Below, piece by piece: positions 38,146 to 48,981 of a stretch of DNA of 64,000 bases. Position 1 is the first letter of the stretch; each line of letters starts with the position of its first letter. The stretch is from Acetobacter ghanensis. Lineage in GTDB: Bacteria; Pseudomonadota; Alphaproteobacteria; Acetobacterales; Acetobacteraceae. The notes under the pieces are model-generated. The model saw nothing but the letters and a program-made list of their open reading frames with translations. It did not search any database and was not told the DNA's origin. Position numbers and translations under genes: made by a program. The stretch lies in the NCBI RefSeq assembly GCF_001499675.1, contig NZ_LN609302.1:182953-246952 (forward strand), read 5' to 3'.

Positions 38146-39488
38146 TGTTTTCCAAAATCCTCATCGCCAACCGTGGCGAGATTGCCCTTCGTATCCTGCG
38201 CGCCTGCCGGGAACTTGGGATCAAAACCGTGGCGGTTCATTCCACCGCTGACGCCGATGCCATGCATGTGCGTCTGGCGGACGAGGCTGTGTGCATTGGC
38301 CCGGCCTCCTCGCGCGATTCGTACCTGAATGTGGCGGCCATCCTGTCTGCCGCCACCATTACCGGGGCGGAAGCCATCCACCCCGGCTACGGCTTTTTGT
38401 CCGAAAACGCGGACTTTGCCGAAACGGTGGAAGCGCACGGCCTGACCTTTATTGGCCCAACGGCGGAACACATCCGCATGATGGGTGACAAGATTACGGC
38501 CAAGACCACCATGCTCGCCCTTGGCGTGCCACTGGTGCCCGGCTCGGATGGTGAGCTGGCCAACCTTGAAGAAGCGCACGAAGTCGCCAACCGCGTTGGC
38601 TACCCGGTGCTGATCAAGGCCGCAGCCGGTGGCGGCGGACGAGGCATGAAGGTCGCCCACTCCGCAGAGGAACTGTCCGATGCATGGAGCATGGCCCGTA
38701 CCGAAGCCCGCGCAGCATTCGGCAACGATGCGGTGTACATGGAAAAATACATGGACCGCCCGCGCCATATCGAGCTCCAGATTCTGGGCGACAACTACGG
38801 CAACGTGGTCCATTTTGGCGAGCGTGACTGCTCGCTCCAGCGCCGCCACCAGAAGGTGCTGGAAGAGGCAGGCTCCCCCGCCATTTCCGCCGAACAGCGT
38901 GATGCCATTGGCCGCACGGCAACCGAGGCGCTCTCGCGCATGGGGTACCGTAACGCAGGCACGTTGGAGTTCCTGTATCAGGACGGGCAGTTCTGCTTTA
39001 TCGAAATGAACACCCGCCTCCAGGTCGAACACCCCATTACCGAGATGGTGTGCGATGTGGACCTGGTGCGTGAGCAGATCCGTCTGGCCGCAGGTGAAAA
39101 GCTTGGATACACGCAGGAAGACGTGGCCTTTTCCGGCCATGCCATTGAATGCCGTATCAACGCGGAAGACCCCGTAACCTTTGCCCCCTGCCCCGGTACC
39201 GTTGCGGTGTACCATCCGCCGGGTGGTCTGGGCGTGCGGGTGGATAGCGCGCTTTACACCGGCTACCGCGTTCCCCCGTACTACGACAGCATGATTGCCA
39301 AGCTGATCGTCCATGCCCCCACGCGTGCACAGGCTATTGCCCGTATGCAGCGTGCTCTGGACGAATTTGTGGTGGAAGGGATTAAAACCGTTATTCCGCT
39401 ACACCGCGCAATTCTGGAAGACCCCGGTTTTCAGAAAGGTGACTACACCATTCACTGGCTGGAACAGTTTATGGCGCGGGAGCCGTAA
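38145..39488 (+). CDS. accC: Biotin carboxylase of acetyl-CoA carboxylase
   Basis: ATP-grasp enzyme that carboxylates biotin on Acc[26 protein letters not shown] starts the biotin carboxylase N-domain; [13 protein letters not shown] is the glycine-rich ATP loop, followed by [23 protein letters not shown], and [16 protein letters not shown] with catalytic residues. 447 residues, normal. Followed by a strong terminator. Confidence 0.97.
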   Translation: MFSKILIANRGEIALRILRACRELGIKTVAVHSTADADAMHVRLADEAVCIGPASSRDSYLNVAAILSAATITGAEAIHPGYGFLSENADFAETVEAHGLTFIGPTAEHIRMMGDKITAKTTMLALGVPLVPGSDGELANLEEAHEVANRVGYPVLIKAAAGGGGRGMKVAHSAEELSDAWSMARTEARAAFGNDAVYMEKYMDRPRHIELQILGDNYGNVVHFGERDCSLQRRHQKVLEEAGSPAISAEQRDAIGRTATEALSRMGYRNAGTLEFLYQDGQFCFIEMNTRLQVEHPITEMVCDVDLVREQIRLAAGEKLGYTQEDVAFSGHAIECRINAEDPVTFAPCPGTVAVYHPPGGLGVRVDSALYTGYRVPPYYDSMIAKLIVHAPTRAQAIARMQRALDEFVVEGIKTVIPLHRAILEDPGFQKGDYTIHWLEQFMAREP

Positions 39489-39517
39489 GCGCGGCACCTG
39501 CCAGAACACGCCTACCC

Positions 39518-39556
39518 AAAAGGGCCGGTCCACAGTATGGACCGGCCCTTTTTTTA
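39518..39556. terminator. Bidirectional intrinsic terminator after accC
   Basis: AAAAGGGCCGGTCCA (39518-39532) pairs perfectly with TGGACCGGCCCTTTT (39538 onward), 5-base loop, followed by further T. It separates accC (+) from the convergent MFS gene (-). Confidence 0.9.
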
Positions 39557-39609
39557 TGGCATATCCCGCGCAACCATTGGACCGCGCGGGTAAGAAAGAC
39601 GCAGCGCCC

Positions 39610-41112
39610 TCAGGCTGGGGTGCCAGCCTGCGCGGGTGCTGTGGTTGCGGTGTCTTCCTCCACATCGGTGTATTGTGGAATGGCGTAGTTGTTCTCGGCG
39701 CGCGGCACAAACTCGCCATCACGCAGGGCCATCTCGATGTCTTCCAGCGTTGCCCCACTTGTTTCGGGCACACAGAAGTAAACAAAAATAACCGATGCCA
39801 GATTAACCCCGGCATAAATCCACATTGTGCCACCAAGGGACACAAGCTGAACCAGAGACAGCGCAGTTGCTGTGACCAGCAGGTCAGCCCCCCACAGCAC
39901 AGCAGCGTGCAGACTGGTGGCGACCGCACGCATGGGCAGCGGGAACAGTTCCGCCCCAAGCAGCCAGCCAACAACCTGAATGCCTCCAGAGTTGAACACC
40001 ATAAACAGCAGCAGGAAGCCCACAATCATCCAGCTCCCCACGCTCCCTTTATCCGGGTGGAGGGCAAACATGATGCCAAGCCCAAGCAGGCTAAGGACGG
40101 ACCCCGGCCCCATGATGAGCACAAGGCGGCGGCGGCCAATGCGATCCACAAACAGGCAACCCAGCAACGTCATGACCAGATAGACCATGGCCACACCAAG
40201 ACTGGTCAGCAGAGCTGATGAGCTATTAAACCCGGCATCCGAGAGGAAGGTGGGGGTATAGTAGATCATCATCTCCAGACCGCCGGCCTGCGTAAAGAAC
40301 GCAATACCCAGCGCAGCGACCAGTGCAGGGCGAACCCAAGGGAGCTTAAGGCCCTTCCAGCCCCGCTCATCCTCATCCATGCCCATAACGTTTTTGCGGA
40401 TTTCCGTAATCTCGCGCTGGATCACCTTGCGCGATGTGCGTACACGGCCAAGCTGTTTGACAGCGGACACCATGCCCTCGTTCTCGGCCACCCAGCGGGG
40501 GCTCTTGGGCAGGAAAAACATGCTGATAAACACAATGGCTGCGGGAATGGCGGCAATGGCGACCATAGGCCGCCAGCCCCACGCATCCCGCATGGTAAAG
40601 CCCACAAGGTTGGCCAGAAAAATGCCGATACCAATGGCGACATTAAACAGGGTGACCAGATTCCCGCGTTTGGCGGCAGGGGCCAGCTCCGAAATATAGG
40701 TTGGCACCACCTGCGTGGACCCACCCACCGCAAAGCCGAGGAACACACGGTCAATCACCAGCATGGTCACGCTGGAGGCAAAGGAGCAGGCTACTGCCCC
40801 CAGCACAAATACGGCCGTAACCAGCATGACCGAAATCCGCCGCCCGTACCGTTCTGAAAACCATGAGACACCCATGGCCCCCATAACAGCCCCGACCAGA
40901 ATGGCCGAAGTTACCATTTCTTCCTGCACGGAGGTTAAATGGAAGTCCTTGGTAATAAGGAGAAGTGCGCCGGAAATAATTCCCGTGTCATATCCGTAAA
41001 GACCACCGCAAATCGCAGACACAAATGCGGCTATCCATAAAACGTAATGAGCGTGAGGAGATATTTCCAGATTTTTTACCGCATCAAGCGTTTTATTTCT
41101 TTCTGTCTGCAT
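39610..41112 (-). CDS. Sugar porter family MFS transporter
   Basis: A 500-residue, 12-segment proton symporter of the sugar porter family. GGLYGYDTGIISGALL (segment 1), FSERYGRRISVML (loop 2-3), FLPKSPRW (after segment 6, usually PESPRWL), FVDRIGRRRLVL (loop 8-9) and the C-terminal PETSGATLEDIE (usually PETKG) are the family signatures. The substrate (glucose, xylose, galactose or inositol) is not readable. Single gene, divergent from the TPP riboswitch and thiC. Confidence 0.92.
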   Translation of the reverse strand: MQTERNKTLDAVKNLEISPHAHYVLWIAAFVSAICGGLYGYDTGIISGALLLITKDFHLTSVQEEMVTSAILVGAVMGAMGVSWFSERYGRRISVMLVTAVFVLGAVACSFASSVTMLVIDRVFLGFAVGGSTQVVPTYISELAPAAKRGNLVTLFNVAIGIGIFLANLVGFTMRDAWGWRPMVAIAAIPAAIVFISMFFLPKSPRWVAENEGMVSAVKQLGRVRTSRKVIQREITEIRKNVMGMDEDERGWKGLKLPWVRPALVAALGIAFFTQAGGLEMMIYYTPTFLSDAGFNSSSALLTSLGVAMVYLVMTLLGCLFVDRIGRRRLVLIMGPGSVLSLLGLGIMFALHPDKGSVGSWMIVGFLLLFMVFNSGGIQVVGWLLGAELFPLPMRAVATSLHAAVLWGADLLVTATALSLVQLVSLGGTMWIYAGVNLASVIFVYFCVPETSGATLEDIEMALRDGEFVPRAENNYAIPQYTDVEEDTATTAPAQAGTPA

Positions 41113-41341
41113 GACACAATCATGACATACTAGAAAAAACTTGCATACCTTACTAATTTTTCTCTATAAGTGTAATTGGGATGTTGCATGTCATCGCACA
41201 AACTGATGGCAAAAACCGCGCTATATCGGGCGGAATCCATACGTCCTCCTCCGCCCTAACATGCCCCTGCATCCACCACTGAGTCACATATTGGTGTAAA
41301 TGCTTGACACAGGCACACCTCAGGCTATCTGCTTACACATA

Positions 41342-41478
41342 ACCAAGGGGGGTTCCGGCAAGGAACTGAGAGGCCACTCCCGCTTTCTGCTTCAGAAGGC
41401 ACCGTGGCGACCCTGCCGCCAGCAACATACGGTTCTGGCGGGGAACCTGATCCGGCTCATACCGGCGGAGGGACTGGT
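41342..41478 (+). ncRNA. TPP riboswitch (THI element)
   Basis: All conserved blocks are present in order: ggggGGTTCC with GGAACTGAGA, a variable P3a arm, GACCCTG, then GAACCTGATCCGG and ACCGGCGgAGGGA. ACCA (41342-41345) can pair with TGGT (41475-41478) to close P1. It precedes thiC by about 110 bases. Thiamine pyrophosphate binding should repress thiC. The remaining interval 41113-41341 holds upstream regions of thiC and the divergent MFS gene, with no other feature identified. Confidence 0.93.
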
Positions 41479-41563
41479 GCCTGTGCAAGGAACAAACGCC
41501 CTGCCTGTAACCGGCATGGTGCCGCCATCAATCTCGTGGCTGTCTCCCTTTTCAGGCCTGTCC

Positions 41564-43457
<1,894 letters not shown>

Positions 43458-43490
43458 GAGTATTTATTATATAACTGCCTAAATATTTAT

Positions 43491-43529
43491 AAATATGGAG
43501 AATAGGTTAACCTGTTCTCCATATTTTTT
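43491..43529 (+). terminator. Intrinsic terminator of thiC
   Basis: AAATATGGAGAA (43491-43502) pairs with TTCTCCATATTT (43515-43526); the intervening AGGTTAACCT is itself palindromic and lengthens the stem. A T run follows. Confidence 0.85.
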
Positions 43530-43538
43530 GACCGCGCG

Positions 43539-44069
43539 TTAAAAATAATGCCGCAAAAAGACCTTGGGCACGCCCTCGGAATTGAGGCACGAAAACACAA
43601 TAACCGCGACCCAAACCAGACAAGCCGAAAGACAAAACACCTTGCACCACAAGGATGTTTCCTCATCCCGCCCTCTCATAATCGGCCAGTACAAGGCTTT
43701 GTGACCGTACCATTCCAGCACGCCAGACAAAACAAGCGCCAATAGCTTGGGTGTAATATAAGCACGAGCGCCAATATGGACCGGGTCGTAGAAGAAAAGA
43801 GCGAACCCCGTGATCATGGCTATGCCATAGCTGATATGCAAAGGACGCAGCATAAAGCGCGATAATCGCACCAGTGCATCCCGCTCCATCTGCTGGACAA
43901 CCGCAAGTGCAAACAGCATCTCCAAGCCAAAAAACCCAGCCATACTCAGGATATGCAGCGTTCTGACCAGATAATGGATCGGCTGAAACCAGAAGTGGAA
44001 CGTCCGGCTGTCCAGCGCCATAAGCAGGTCTGTTGGCAGACGCATAAAAGCCAGAGGATGGTTCGACAT
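43539..44069 (-). CDS. Hypothetical membrane protein divergent from the iron-uptake operon
   Basis: About 176 residues from ATG 44069, with four likely membrane segments (around IHYLVRTLHILSMAGFFGLEMLFAL, ISYGIAMITGFALFF, LLALVLSGVLEW, VFCLSACLVWVAVIVFSCL) and several His in or near them (FHFWFQPIHYL, RTLHI, RPLHI). The family is not recognised with certainty; it resembles small heme-b or redox-type four-helix membrane proteins. It shares its upstream region, including a Fur-like box, with the cupredoxin-FTR1-P19 genes, so a link to iron uptake is plausible. Confidence 0.7.
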   Translation of the reverse strand: MSNHPLAFMRLPTDLLMALDSRTFHFWFQPIHYLVRTLHILSMAGFFGLEMLFALAVVQQMERDALVRLSRFMLRPLHISYGIAMITGFALFFYDPVHIGARAYITPKLLALVLSGVLEWYGHKALYWPIMRGRDEETSLWCKVFCLSACLVWVAVIVFSCLNSEGVPKVFLRHYF

Positions 44070-44099
44070 AAGATTACAATTCACCGATCGGTACAAACA

Positions 44100-44124
44100 T
44101 TGACTTTAATAATGATTCTCACTA
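44100..44124 (+). promoter_or_regulatory. Fur-like operator overlapping the iron-operon promoter
   Basis: AATAATGATTCTCACTA (44108-44124) closely resembles the Fur-box core AATGATTCTCATT. It lies just behind a TTGACT -35-like hexamer (44100-44105), within the -35 to -10 spacer, where an iron-bound repressor would block transcription of the cupredoxin-FTR1-P19 genes and perhaps the divergent membrane gene. Fur versus Irr-type control is not resolved. Confidence 0.6.
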
Positions 44125-44158
44125 ACCCAAACAGTCAAGACAAGCGGAGAACCACAAA

Positions 44159-44503
44159 ATGAAACGGCTTTTTGCAGCCCTCCCCCTTTTAAGCGGGATG
44201 TATCTTTTTCCTCCCGTGCAGGCTCAGGCGCAAACCGTTTTTCACCTTACACTCAAAGATCATCATTTTGAACCTGATCATCTGAGCGTCCCTGCTGGTG
44301 AGCGGTTCATGATTGAATTGGAAAATCAGGACACGACAACAGACGAATTTGAGAGTTACGACATGAAGTTTGAAAAAATTATTGTCCCCGGCTCAAAAAT
44401 TCGTGTGCACGCTGGCCCGCTCCACCCCGGAGAATACACTTTTTTTGATGACTACCACCCCGATCAGGCCAAGGGGACAGTCACCGCAGAAGCAAAGCCC
44501 TGA
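44159..44503 (+). CDS. Periplasmic cupredoxin-like protein of the iron-uptake operon
   Basis: 114 residues: a signal peptide ending at QAQAQT (about residue 25) and a cupredoxin fold with HHFEPDHLSVPAGERFMIELENQDTTTDEFESYDMKFEKIIVPG, where E/D-rich loops replace the usual copper ligands as in EfeO/FtrB-type domains. HPGEYTFFDDYHPDQAKGTV is the C-terminal strand region. Such proteins help pass ferrous iron to FTR1 permeases. Directly followed by the FTR1 gene (3-bp gap). Confidence 0.85.
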   Translation: MKRLFAALPLLSGMYLFPPVQAQAQTVFHLTLKDHHFEPDHLSVPAGERFMIELENQDTTTDEFESYDMKFEKIIVPGSKIRVHAGPLHPGEYTFFDDYHPDQAKGTVTAEAKP

Positions 44504-44506
44504 ACC

Positions 44507-45328
44507 ATGCTTGGCAGTCTGATCATCGTTTTTCGTGAAGTTATGGAAGCCGGCCTTGTCATTGGCATTGTGCTGGCGGCAACACGTGGAATTGCGGGGC
44601 GTGGCTGGTGGGTAGCAGGCGGCATTGCCGCAGGCGTAACCGGAGCCGCCATTGCTGCGGCCTTTGCGGGCGCGCTGTCCACGGCTTTTTCCGGCAACGG
44701 GCAGGACATCTTTTCCGCCGCCATTTTGTGCGTGGCCGTGCTCATGCTCTCATGGCACGTCATCTGGATGGCGCGGCATGGGCGTGAGATGGCGCAGGAA
44801 ATGAAGCAGATGGGCGCTGCGGTCTCCGCTGGCAGCCGCTCGCTTGGCGCCATGGCAACCGTGGTGGCTGTGGCCGTGCTGCGCGAAGGCATGGAAGTTG
44901 TGCTGTTCCTGTATGGTATTGCGGTATCCGCCCATGTTGGCGCGGTTTCTCTGCTCAGTGGTGGCCTGCTGGGTGTTCTGGGCGGGGCGGCACTGTCTTA
45001 CGCCCTGTATCGCGGGCTGATCATTATTCCCCTGCGCCATCTGTTTGCCGTTACCAATATTCTTGTCTCCATTCTGGCGGCAGGCATGGCCTCTCAGGCT
45101 GCGGCTCTGCTTGCATCCGATGACCTTATTCCGGCACTGGGTTACGACATCTGGGATACGTCTTGGCTGTTGTCCGATGGCAGCCTTGCTGGCCGCACGG
45201 CCAAAGCCCTTGCTGGTTACACCGACAGGCCAACCGGAATTCAGATTCTCGTCTGGGGTCTGACCCTTGTGTGCCTCTTGGTTACGGAACGCTTTGTGCG
45301 CACCCGCCCACACCCCTCCTCACCATAA
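44507..45328 (+). CDS. FTR1 family high-affinity iron permease
   Basis: A 273-residue inner-membrane protein with about seven segments and the two Arg-Glu-x-x-Glu motifs that carry iron: FREVMEAGLVIG (residues 9-20) and LREGMEVVLFLYG (about residue 124). Belongs to the FtrC/EfeU/Ftr1 group. Transport of iron probably needs the neighbouring cupredoxin and P19 proteins. The ferredoxin-like FtrD found in some systems is not present here. Confidence 0.92.
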   Translation: MLGSLIIVFREVMEAGLVIGIVLAATRGIAGRGWWVAGGIAAGVTGAAIAAAFAGALSTAFSGNGQDIFSAAILCVAVLMLSWHVIWMARHGREMAQEMKQMGAAVSAGSRSLGAMATVVAVAVLREGMEVVLFLYGIAVSAHVGAVSLLSGGLLGVLGGAALSYALYRGLIIIPLRHLFAVTNILVSILAAGMASQAAALLASDDLIPALGYDIWDTSWLLSDGSLAGRTAKALAGYTDRPTGIQILVWGLTLVCLLVTERFVRTRPHPSSP

Positions 45329-45383
45329 AACCCCACCTTTTCAACCCTGTGCCCACAGGCACACCTGATCATAGAGACCTGAA

Positions 45384-45905
45384 ATGAAGCGTTGCATCAA
45401 AGTCTTTTCCGTTCTGACGGCTATTTCCGCCGCGTATGCCGCCCCCGCCATGGCGCGTGAATACCCTGTTGGTGGCCCGGTACAGGCCCATGACATGGAA
45501 ATTGCCGCCAACTACCTGATTGGCGTGGACATGGCCCCCATGACCAAAGACATGGCTATGGGCACGGACACCATTCACCTTGAAACCGACGTGCACGCTA
45601 CGGCTGACAACCCTTGGGGTTTTCCCGATGGTGCATGGGTTCCCTACATTGGCGTGGACTACACCCTGACCAAAAAGGGTTCCAGCTGGAAGAATGAAGG
45701 CGTCCTTCATGCCATGACCGCAAAAGACGGTGCGCACTACGCCAACAACGTCAAAATGGATGGTCCGGGCACCTACACGGTTGTGTTCCGCTACAGCTCG
45801 CCTGAAACCAATGGCTTCCTGCACCACACGGACAAGGAAACCGGCACCCCCGGTTTTTGGGCGCCGTTTACGGAATCCTTTACGTTTAACTACCCTCAGA
45901 AATAA
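45384..45905 (+). CDS. Periplasmic iron-binding protein, P19/Tp34 (FtrA) family
   Basis: 173 residues with a signal peptide ending near AMAREYP (residue 25). EYPVGGPVQAHDMEIAANYLIGVDM, HLETDVHATADNPWGFPDGAWVPYIGVDYTLTK, and LHAMTAKDGAHYANNVKMDGPGTYTV carry the conserved His/Met/Glu residues of the P19 metal sites. Known members bind copper and iron and act with FTR1 permeases. Last gene of the operon, before a strong terminator. Confidence 0.92.
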   Translation: MKRCIKVFSVLTAISAAYAAPAMAREYPVGGPVQAHDMEIAANYLIGVDMAPMTKDMAMGTDTIHLETDVHATADNPWGFPDGAWVPYIGVDYTLTKKGSSWKNEGVLHAMTAKDGAHYANNVKMDGPGTYTVVFRYSSPETNGFLHHTDKETGTPGFWAPFTESFTFNYPQK

Positions 45906-45928
45906 TTTTTTCTGAATATTAAGTAAAC

Positions 45929-45964
45929 AAAGGCAGGAATATTGCCATATTCCTGCCTTTTTTT
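45929..45964 (+). terminator. Intrinsic terminator of the iron-uptake operon
   Basis: AAAGGCAGGAATAT pairs perfectly with ATATTCCTGCCTTT (4-base loop TGCC), followed by TTTT, 24 bases after the P19 stop. Confidence 0.92.
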
Positions 45965-46005
45965 GTATCTCTGGGTTGCAATCATAACACATTCACCTTA
46001 CCCCC

Positions 46006-46043
46006 CATTATCATAATAATGTTTTTGATAATTATTCGCATTA
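46006..46043 (+). promoter_or_regulatory. Fur-like AT-rich operator before OprB copy 1
   Basis: CATTAT-CATA-ATAATG (46006-46021) is a perfect 6-4-6 inverted repeat, followed by TTGATAATTATTCGCATTAT (46024-46043), which resembles a second Fur half-site array. These lie 15-52 bases before the porin ATG at 46058. The site implies iron-responsive control of this porin copy. Confidence 0.55.
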
Positions 46044-46057
46044 TGGGGCGCATCTCA

Positions 46058-47706
46058 ATGTCACGTTTCTGTCTGGCATCACGCCATACACCGCTCAGCC
46101 AACACAAAAAAAATAAAGCTTTTTCCAAGACTATTTTTGTATCTGTTGCGTTATCTCTCCTTTCCTCCACTGCCTTTGCGCAGAATGCGGAGACACAGCT
46201 GGAGCAGGACCGGCGACGTATGGGCAATTCCGGCCCGCTGGTTTCGGAAGTAGACCCGGCCACGGTGCGTGACAGTATGCGCGCGGCAGAAGCCGCTGCG
46301 GCCAAACCCGATGATGACCACCCCGACATGAGCGACCACCTGCTGGGCAATATGTGGGGCGCGCGCGACTGGATGGCCCGCCACGGCATTACCTTTGACA
46401 TTCAGGAAGTGGACGAACTGTGGGGCAACACCACAGGCGGCACAGCATCCTCTGCCGATGGGGCAAATGGCTCGGGCACCGGCCCCGCCTATGACGGCAT
46501 GACCATGCCAACCCTGACCGTGGATCTGGAAAAGCTCATCGGCCTCAAGGGCGGGATCTTCAACATCAGCGCACTCCAGCTGCGTGGGCGCTCGATCTCA
46601 CAGGATCATCTGGGCGTGTTCAACCCGGCCTCCGGGTTCGAGGCCGACCGCTCCACCCGCCTGTTCGAACTGTGGTACCAGCAGTCCTTCCTGGACGGTA
46701 AGCTGGACGTCAAGGTCGGGCAGCAGGATCTGGATACCGAATTCCTGATTAGCGATTACGGCAGCCTTTACCTCAACTCCAATTTTGGCTGGCCCATGGC
46801 CCCATCGGTCAACCTGTATGGGGGTGGGCCCTCATGGCCGCTGGCCTCCCCCGCCATCCGCATCCGCTACCGGCCTACGGACCAGTTTACCGTCATGTTC
46901 GCCGCGGCCGATGATAACCCGCCGGGCAACCGCTACAACTCCCTGCCCATCCAGCAGGCAACCGGTTCCATCAGCGGGTCCAGCAATGACCCGACCAGCC
47001 AGAACGCCAACAACAACGCCTCTGGGCACCCAGTTCAACATGGGCACGGGGTCGTTGCTGATGACCGAGCTGCAATACGCCATCAACCCCCAGCCCGAGG
47101 ATATGTCCAAGGTCACCAAAGACCCCGGCCTGCCGGGCATTTACAAACTGGGCGGGTATTATGACACGGCCAAGTTTGCAGACTACCGCTACAACAAGAA
47201 CGGTGGTTCGCTGGGGGCTGCGGTCGCAAATGGCGGGTCCGAACGGGACCTGACCCCGCGCTGGGACCGGGGCAACTGGATGGTGTACGGTATTATTGAC
47301 CAGATGATCTGGCGGCCCTCGCTCCAGTCTCCGCAGTCAGTGGGTGTGTTTGCACGCGCCACGGGGAATGGTGGGGACCGCAACCTGATCAGCTTTGCCG
47401 TGGATGCGGGCATTAACCTCAAGGCCCCTTTCAAGGGCCGTGACAACGATACGGTGGGCGTGGGCTGGGGCATTGGCCGTGCCTCCTACGGGCAGCGCCA
47501 GATTTGACCGCGACTCCGGCTCCCACGCACAGGGGAACGAAAACCATCTGGAAGTCACCTATCAGGCGCAGGTCATGCCGTGGTGGGTCATGCAGCCGGA
47601 CTTCCAGTATGTGTGGAACCCTTCGGGCGGTGTAGCTGACTGGACCGGCACCAAACGCATTGGTAACGAGGCCATCTTCGGCCTCCATTCCAGCATCACT
47701 TTCTAA
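46058..47706 (+). CDS. OprB-type outer-membrane porin, copy 1, two frameshifts
   Basis: Carbohydrate-selective porin family (OprB), a 16-strand barrel. Signal peptide MSRFCLASRHTPL to SSTAFAQ, then mature QNAETQLEQDRRRMGN. The reading frame breaks twice: near 47020-47025 (TCTGGGCACC; removing one G gives ASGTQFNMGTGSL) and near 47502 (an extra A before TTTGACCGCG that is absent in copy 2, giving a premature TGA). The 1649-base span minus two bases gives 548 residues. As written, only the N-terminal 320 residues are made. Start 46058 chosen because the upstream ATGs lie inside the operator. Confidence 0.8.
46167..47704 (+). repeat. Inverted repeat, left arm (OprB copy 1)
   Basis: 1538 bases matching the reverse complement of 48984-50520 (1537 bases; the one-base difference is the extra A near 47502). 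Boundaries lie in the signal-peptide coding region and at the porin stop. Comparing by eye, about 46390-47330 looks identical, while the first 200 and last 350 bases carry scattered substitutions (about 15 in the last 300). Confidence 0.9.
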
Positions 47707-47763
47707 CCAATGCCAGCGTGACCTTGCCGTAAGGCGGGTCACACCCGGACGTTCTGCCCAAAC

Positions 47764-47796
47764 AAAAAGGGCCACGCAAACGCGTGGCCCTTTTTT
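47764..47796. terminator. Bidirectional intrinsic terminator between OprB copy 1 and cbtA
   Basis: GGGCCACGC (47769-47777) pairs with GCGTGGCCC (47782-47790), 4-base loop, flanked by A5 upstream and T6 downstream, so it works on both strands for the convergent porin and cbtBA genes. Confidence 0.9.
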
Positions 47797-47823
47797 ATAC
47801 CTCAACGCCAGTGGCAGAACGCT

Positions 47824-48549
47824 TTAGCGCGCCTGCACACGGGACGTTTGCAGAAGTTTTTCGGCCAGTGCGCCAAAGATCAACCCAAGCGCGGACCACA
47901 TTACAAGCTGCATACCAATAGCGGCTTCGCGGAACCGCCACAGCACAACAGCGGGAAAATTATCGGGCACTTCGTTAATATCCGGCAGGCCGAACTGCGC
48001 CAGCACAACCAGCGCAATGCCAAGGGCTATGCCGCACAGCGCCCCATTCCAACGCCCAAGAGAGGCTGACAGGGCACGCCCCACCAGCAGCGAGATCATG
48101 GAAATAGCGATGGAAATGCCGACCATGGCAAAATACATGCCCGTGCGCAGCCCAATGGTTTCCTCCAACCCAACAGCAGGTGGGTTGGGCGGATATTTAA
48201 GATCTGGAATGAGCACAAAGGTTAAAAAACCAACCCCGGCCAGCAGCAGCGCCAGCGCACGCGGGCTGGAAAGTGTGAGCCGTTTGTAAGCCAGTGCAAA
48301 CACAATGGCGAACATGCCGCCATAGGCCGCGCCATACATGAGCACCGCAGTCAGCAAACCATAGGAGGCCTGCACCGCACGGCTAACAAGTTCAGGTTCG
48401 GGGGCGTTACCTGCTGCGGCATCCTGTGCTGCTTCAAACGCAATGGCCAGAGCAACCTGCGGTTCGCCAAACACCTTGGCAAAAACAAACCCCAGCAATG
48501 CAGCCACAATACCCGCGGCCATGCCACGGGCGAGAAGACGACCAACCAT
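47824..48549 (-). CDS. cbtA: Cobalt transporter subunit CbtA
   Basis: 241 residues with five or six membrane segments. MVGRLLARGMAAGIVAALLGFVFAKVFGEPQVALAIAFE, GAAYGGMFAIVFALAYKRL, and LRTGMYFAMVGISIAISM are family blocks, and FPAVVLWRFREAAIGMQLVMW is near the C-terminus. CbtA with CbtB is a predicted cobalt importer usually under cobalamin riboswitch control. Follows cbtB by 29 bases. Confidence 0.9.
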   Translation of the reverse strand: MVGRLLARGMAAGIVAALLGFVFAKVFGEPQVALAIAFEAAQDAAAGNAPEPELVSRAVQASYGLLTAVLMYGAAYGGMFAIVFALAYKRLTLSSPRALALLLAGVGFLTFVLIPDLKYPPNPPAVGLEETIGLRTGMYFAMVGISIAISMISLLVGRALSASLGRWNGALCGIALGIALVVLAQFGLPDINEVPDNFPAVVLWRFREAAIGMQLVMWSALGLIFGALAEKLLQTSRVQAR

Positions 48550-48578
48550 GAGACGGATCTTTCCTGACGACTAATTAT

Positions 48579-48797
48579 TTAATGGCAGGGGAAACCAAGA
48601 AGATGGCGGCCGTCATGCACGAATTCATGCACGGCATGGCCAGAAATCAGGGACGTAGCGCCCTGCTCCGCACCCACAAAATAGATCAGCAGTGCAGCAA
48701 CGATCAGGCCGAATACACCCCACGGCAGAATGTCGCGCAGTGGAATACCGGCATCGGCCACCAGAGCGGGGGCGGTCGTATGAACAGATGTGTTCAT
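48579..48797 (-). CDS. cbtB: Cobalt transporter small subunit CbtB
   Basis: 72 residues: one membrane segment (ILPWGVFGLIVAALLIYFVGAEQGA) and the C-terminal His-rich metal motif HEFVHDGRHLLGFPCH, diagnostic of CbtB. Start at 48797 with GGA upstream. The 184 bases before it, up to the OprB copy 2 stop, contain no riboswitch or evident promoter, so cbtBA is probably transcribed together with the porin from the riboswitch-controlled promoter. Confidence 0.92.
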   Translation of the reverse strand: MNTSVHTTAPALVADAGIPLRDILPWGVFGLIVAALLIYFVGAEQGATSLISGHAVHEFVHDGRHLLGFPCH

Positions 48798-48981
48798 GGT
48801 GTTATCCTTTTATGTCTTGGCATGGTGGCACAACGCGGAGCGTGTGCGGATCGGTCAGAAAATATGGATAGTCTCATGGTTGTCGTGCGGGCATCATAGA
48901 TTTTCAGCACCACACGGCAAGACTTTTAACTGCCGGGCCGCCATCCTCCTGTGTCATCCCCCTGCCTGCTTCTGTCGTTAT

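Noticed and set aside
46019..46057. Earlier ATG starts (46019, 46043) for OprB copy 1
   Set aside because: They lie within the palindromic Fur-like operator and would put extra hydrophobic residues before a normal signal peptide that begins at 46058.
47010..47035. Programmed ribosomal frameshifting in OprB
   Set aside because: No slippery heptamer or downstream pseudoknot was evident at TCTGGGCACC; an extra base from mutation or sequence error explains it more simply.
48798..48981. A cobalamin riboswitch directly upstream of cbtB
   Set aside because: The B12 box, AAAAGGGAA block and GCCACTG core are absent there; the only complete element is at 50744-50940.
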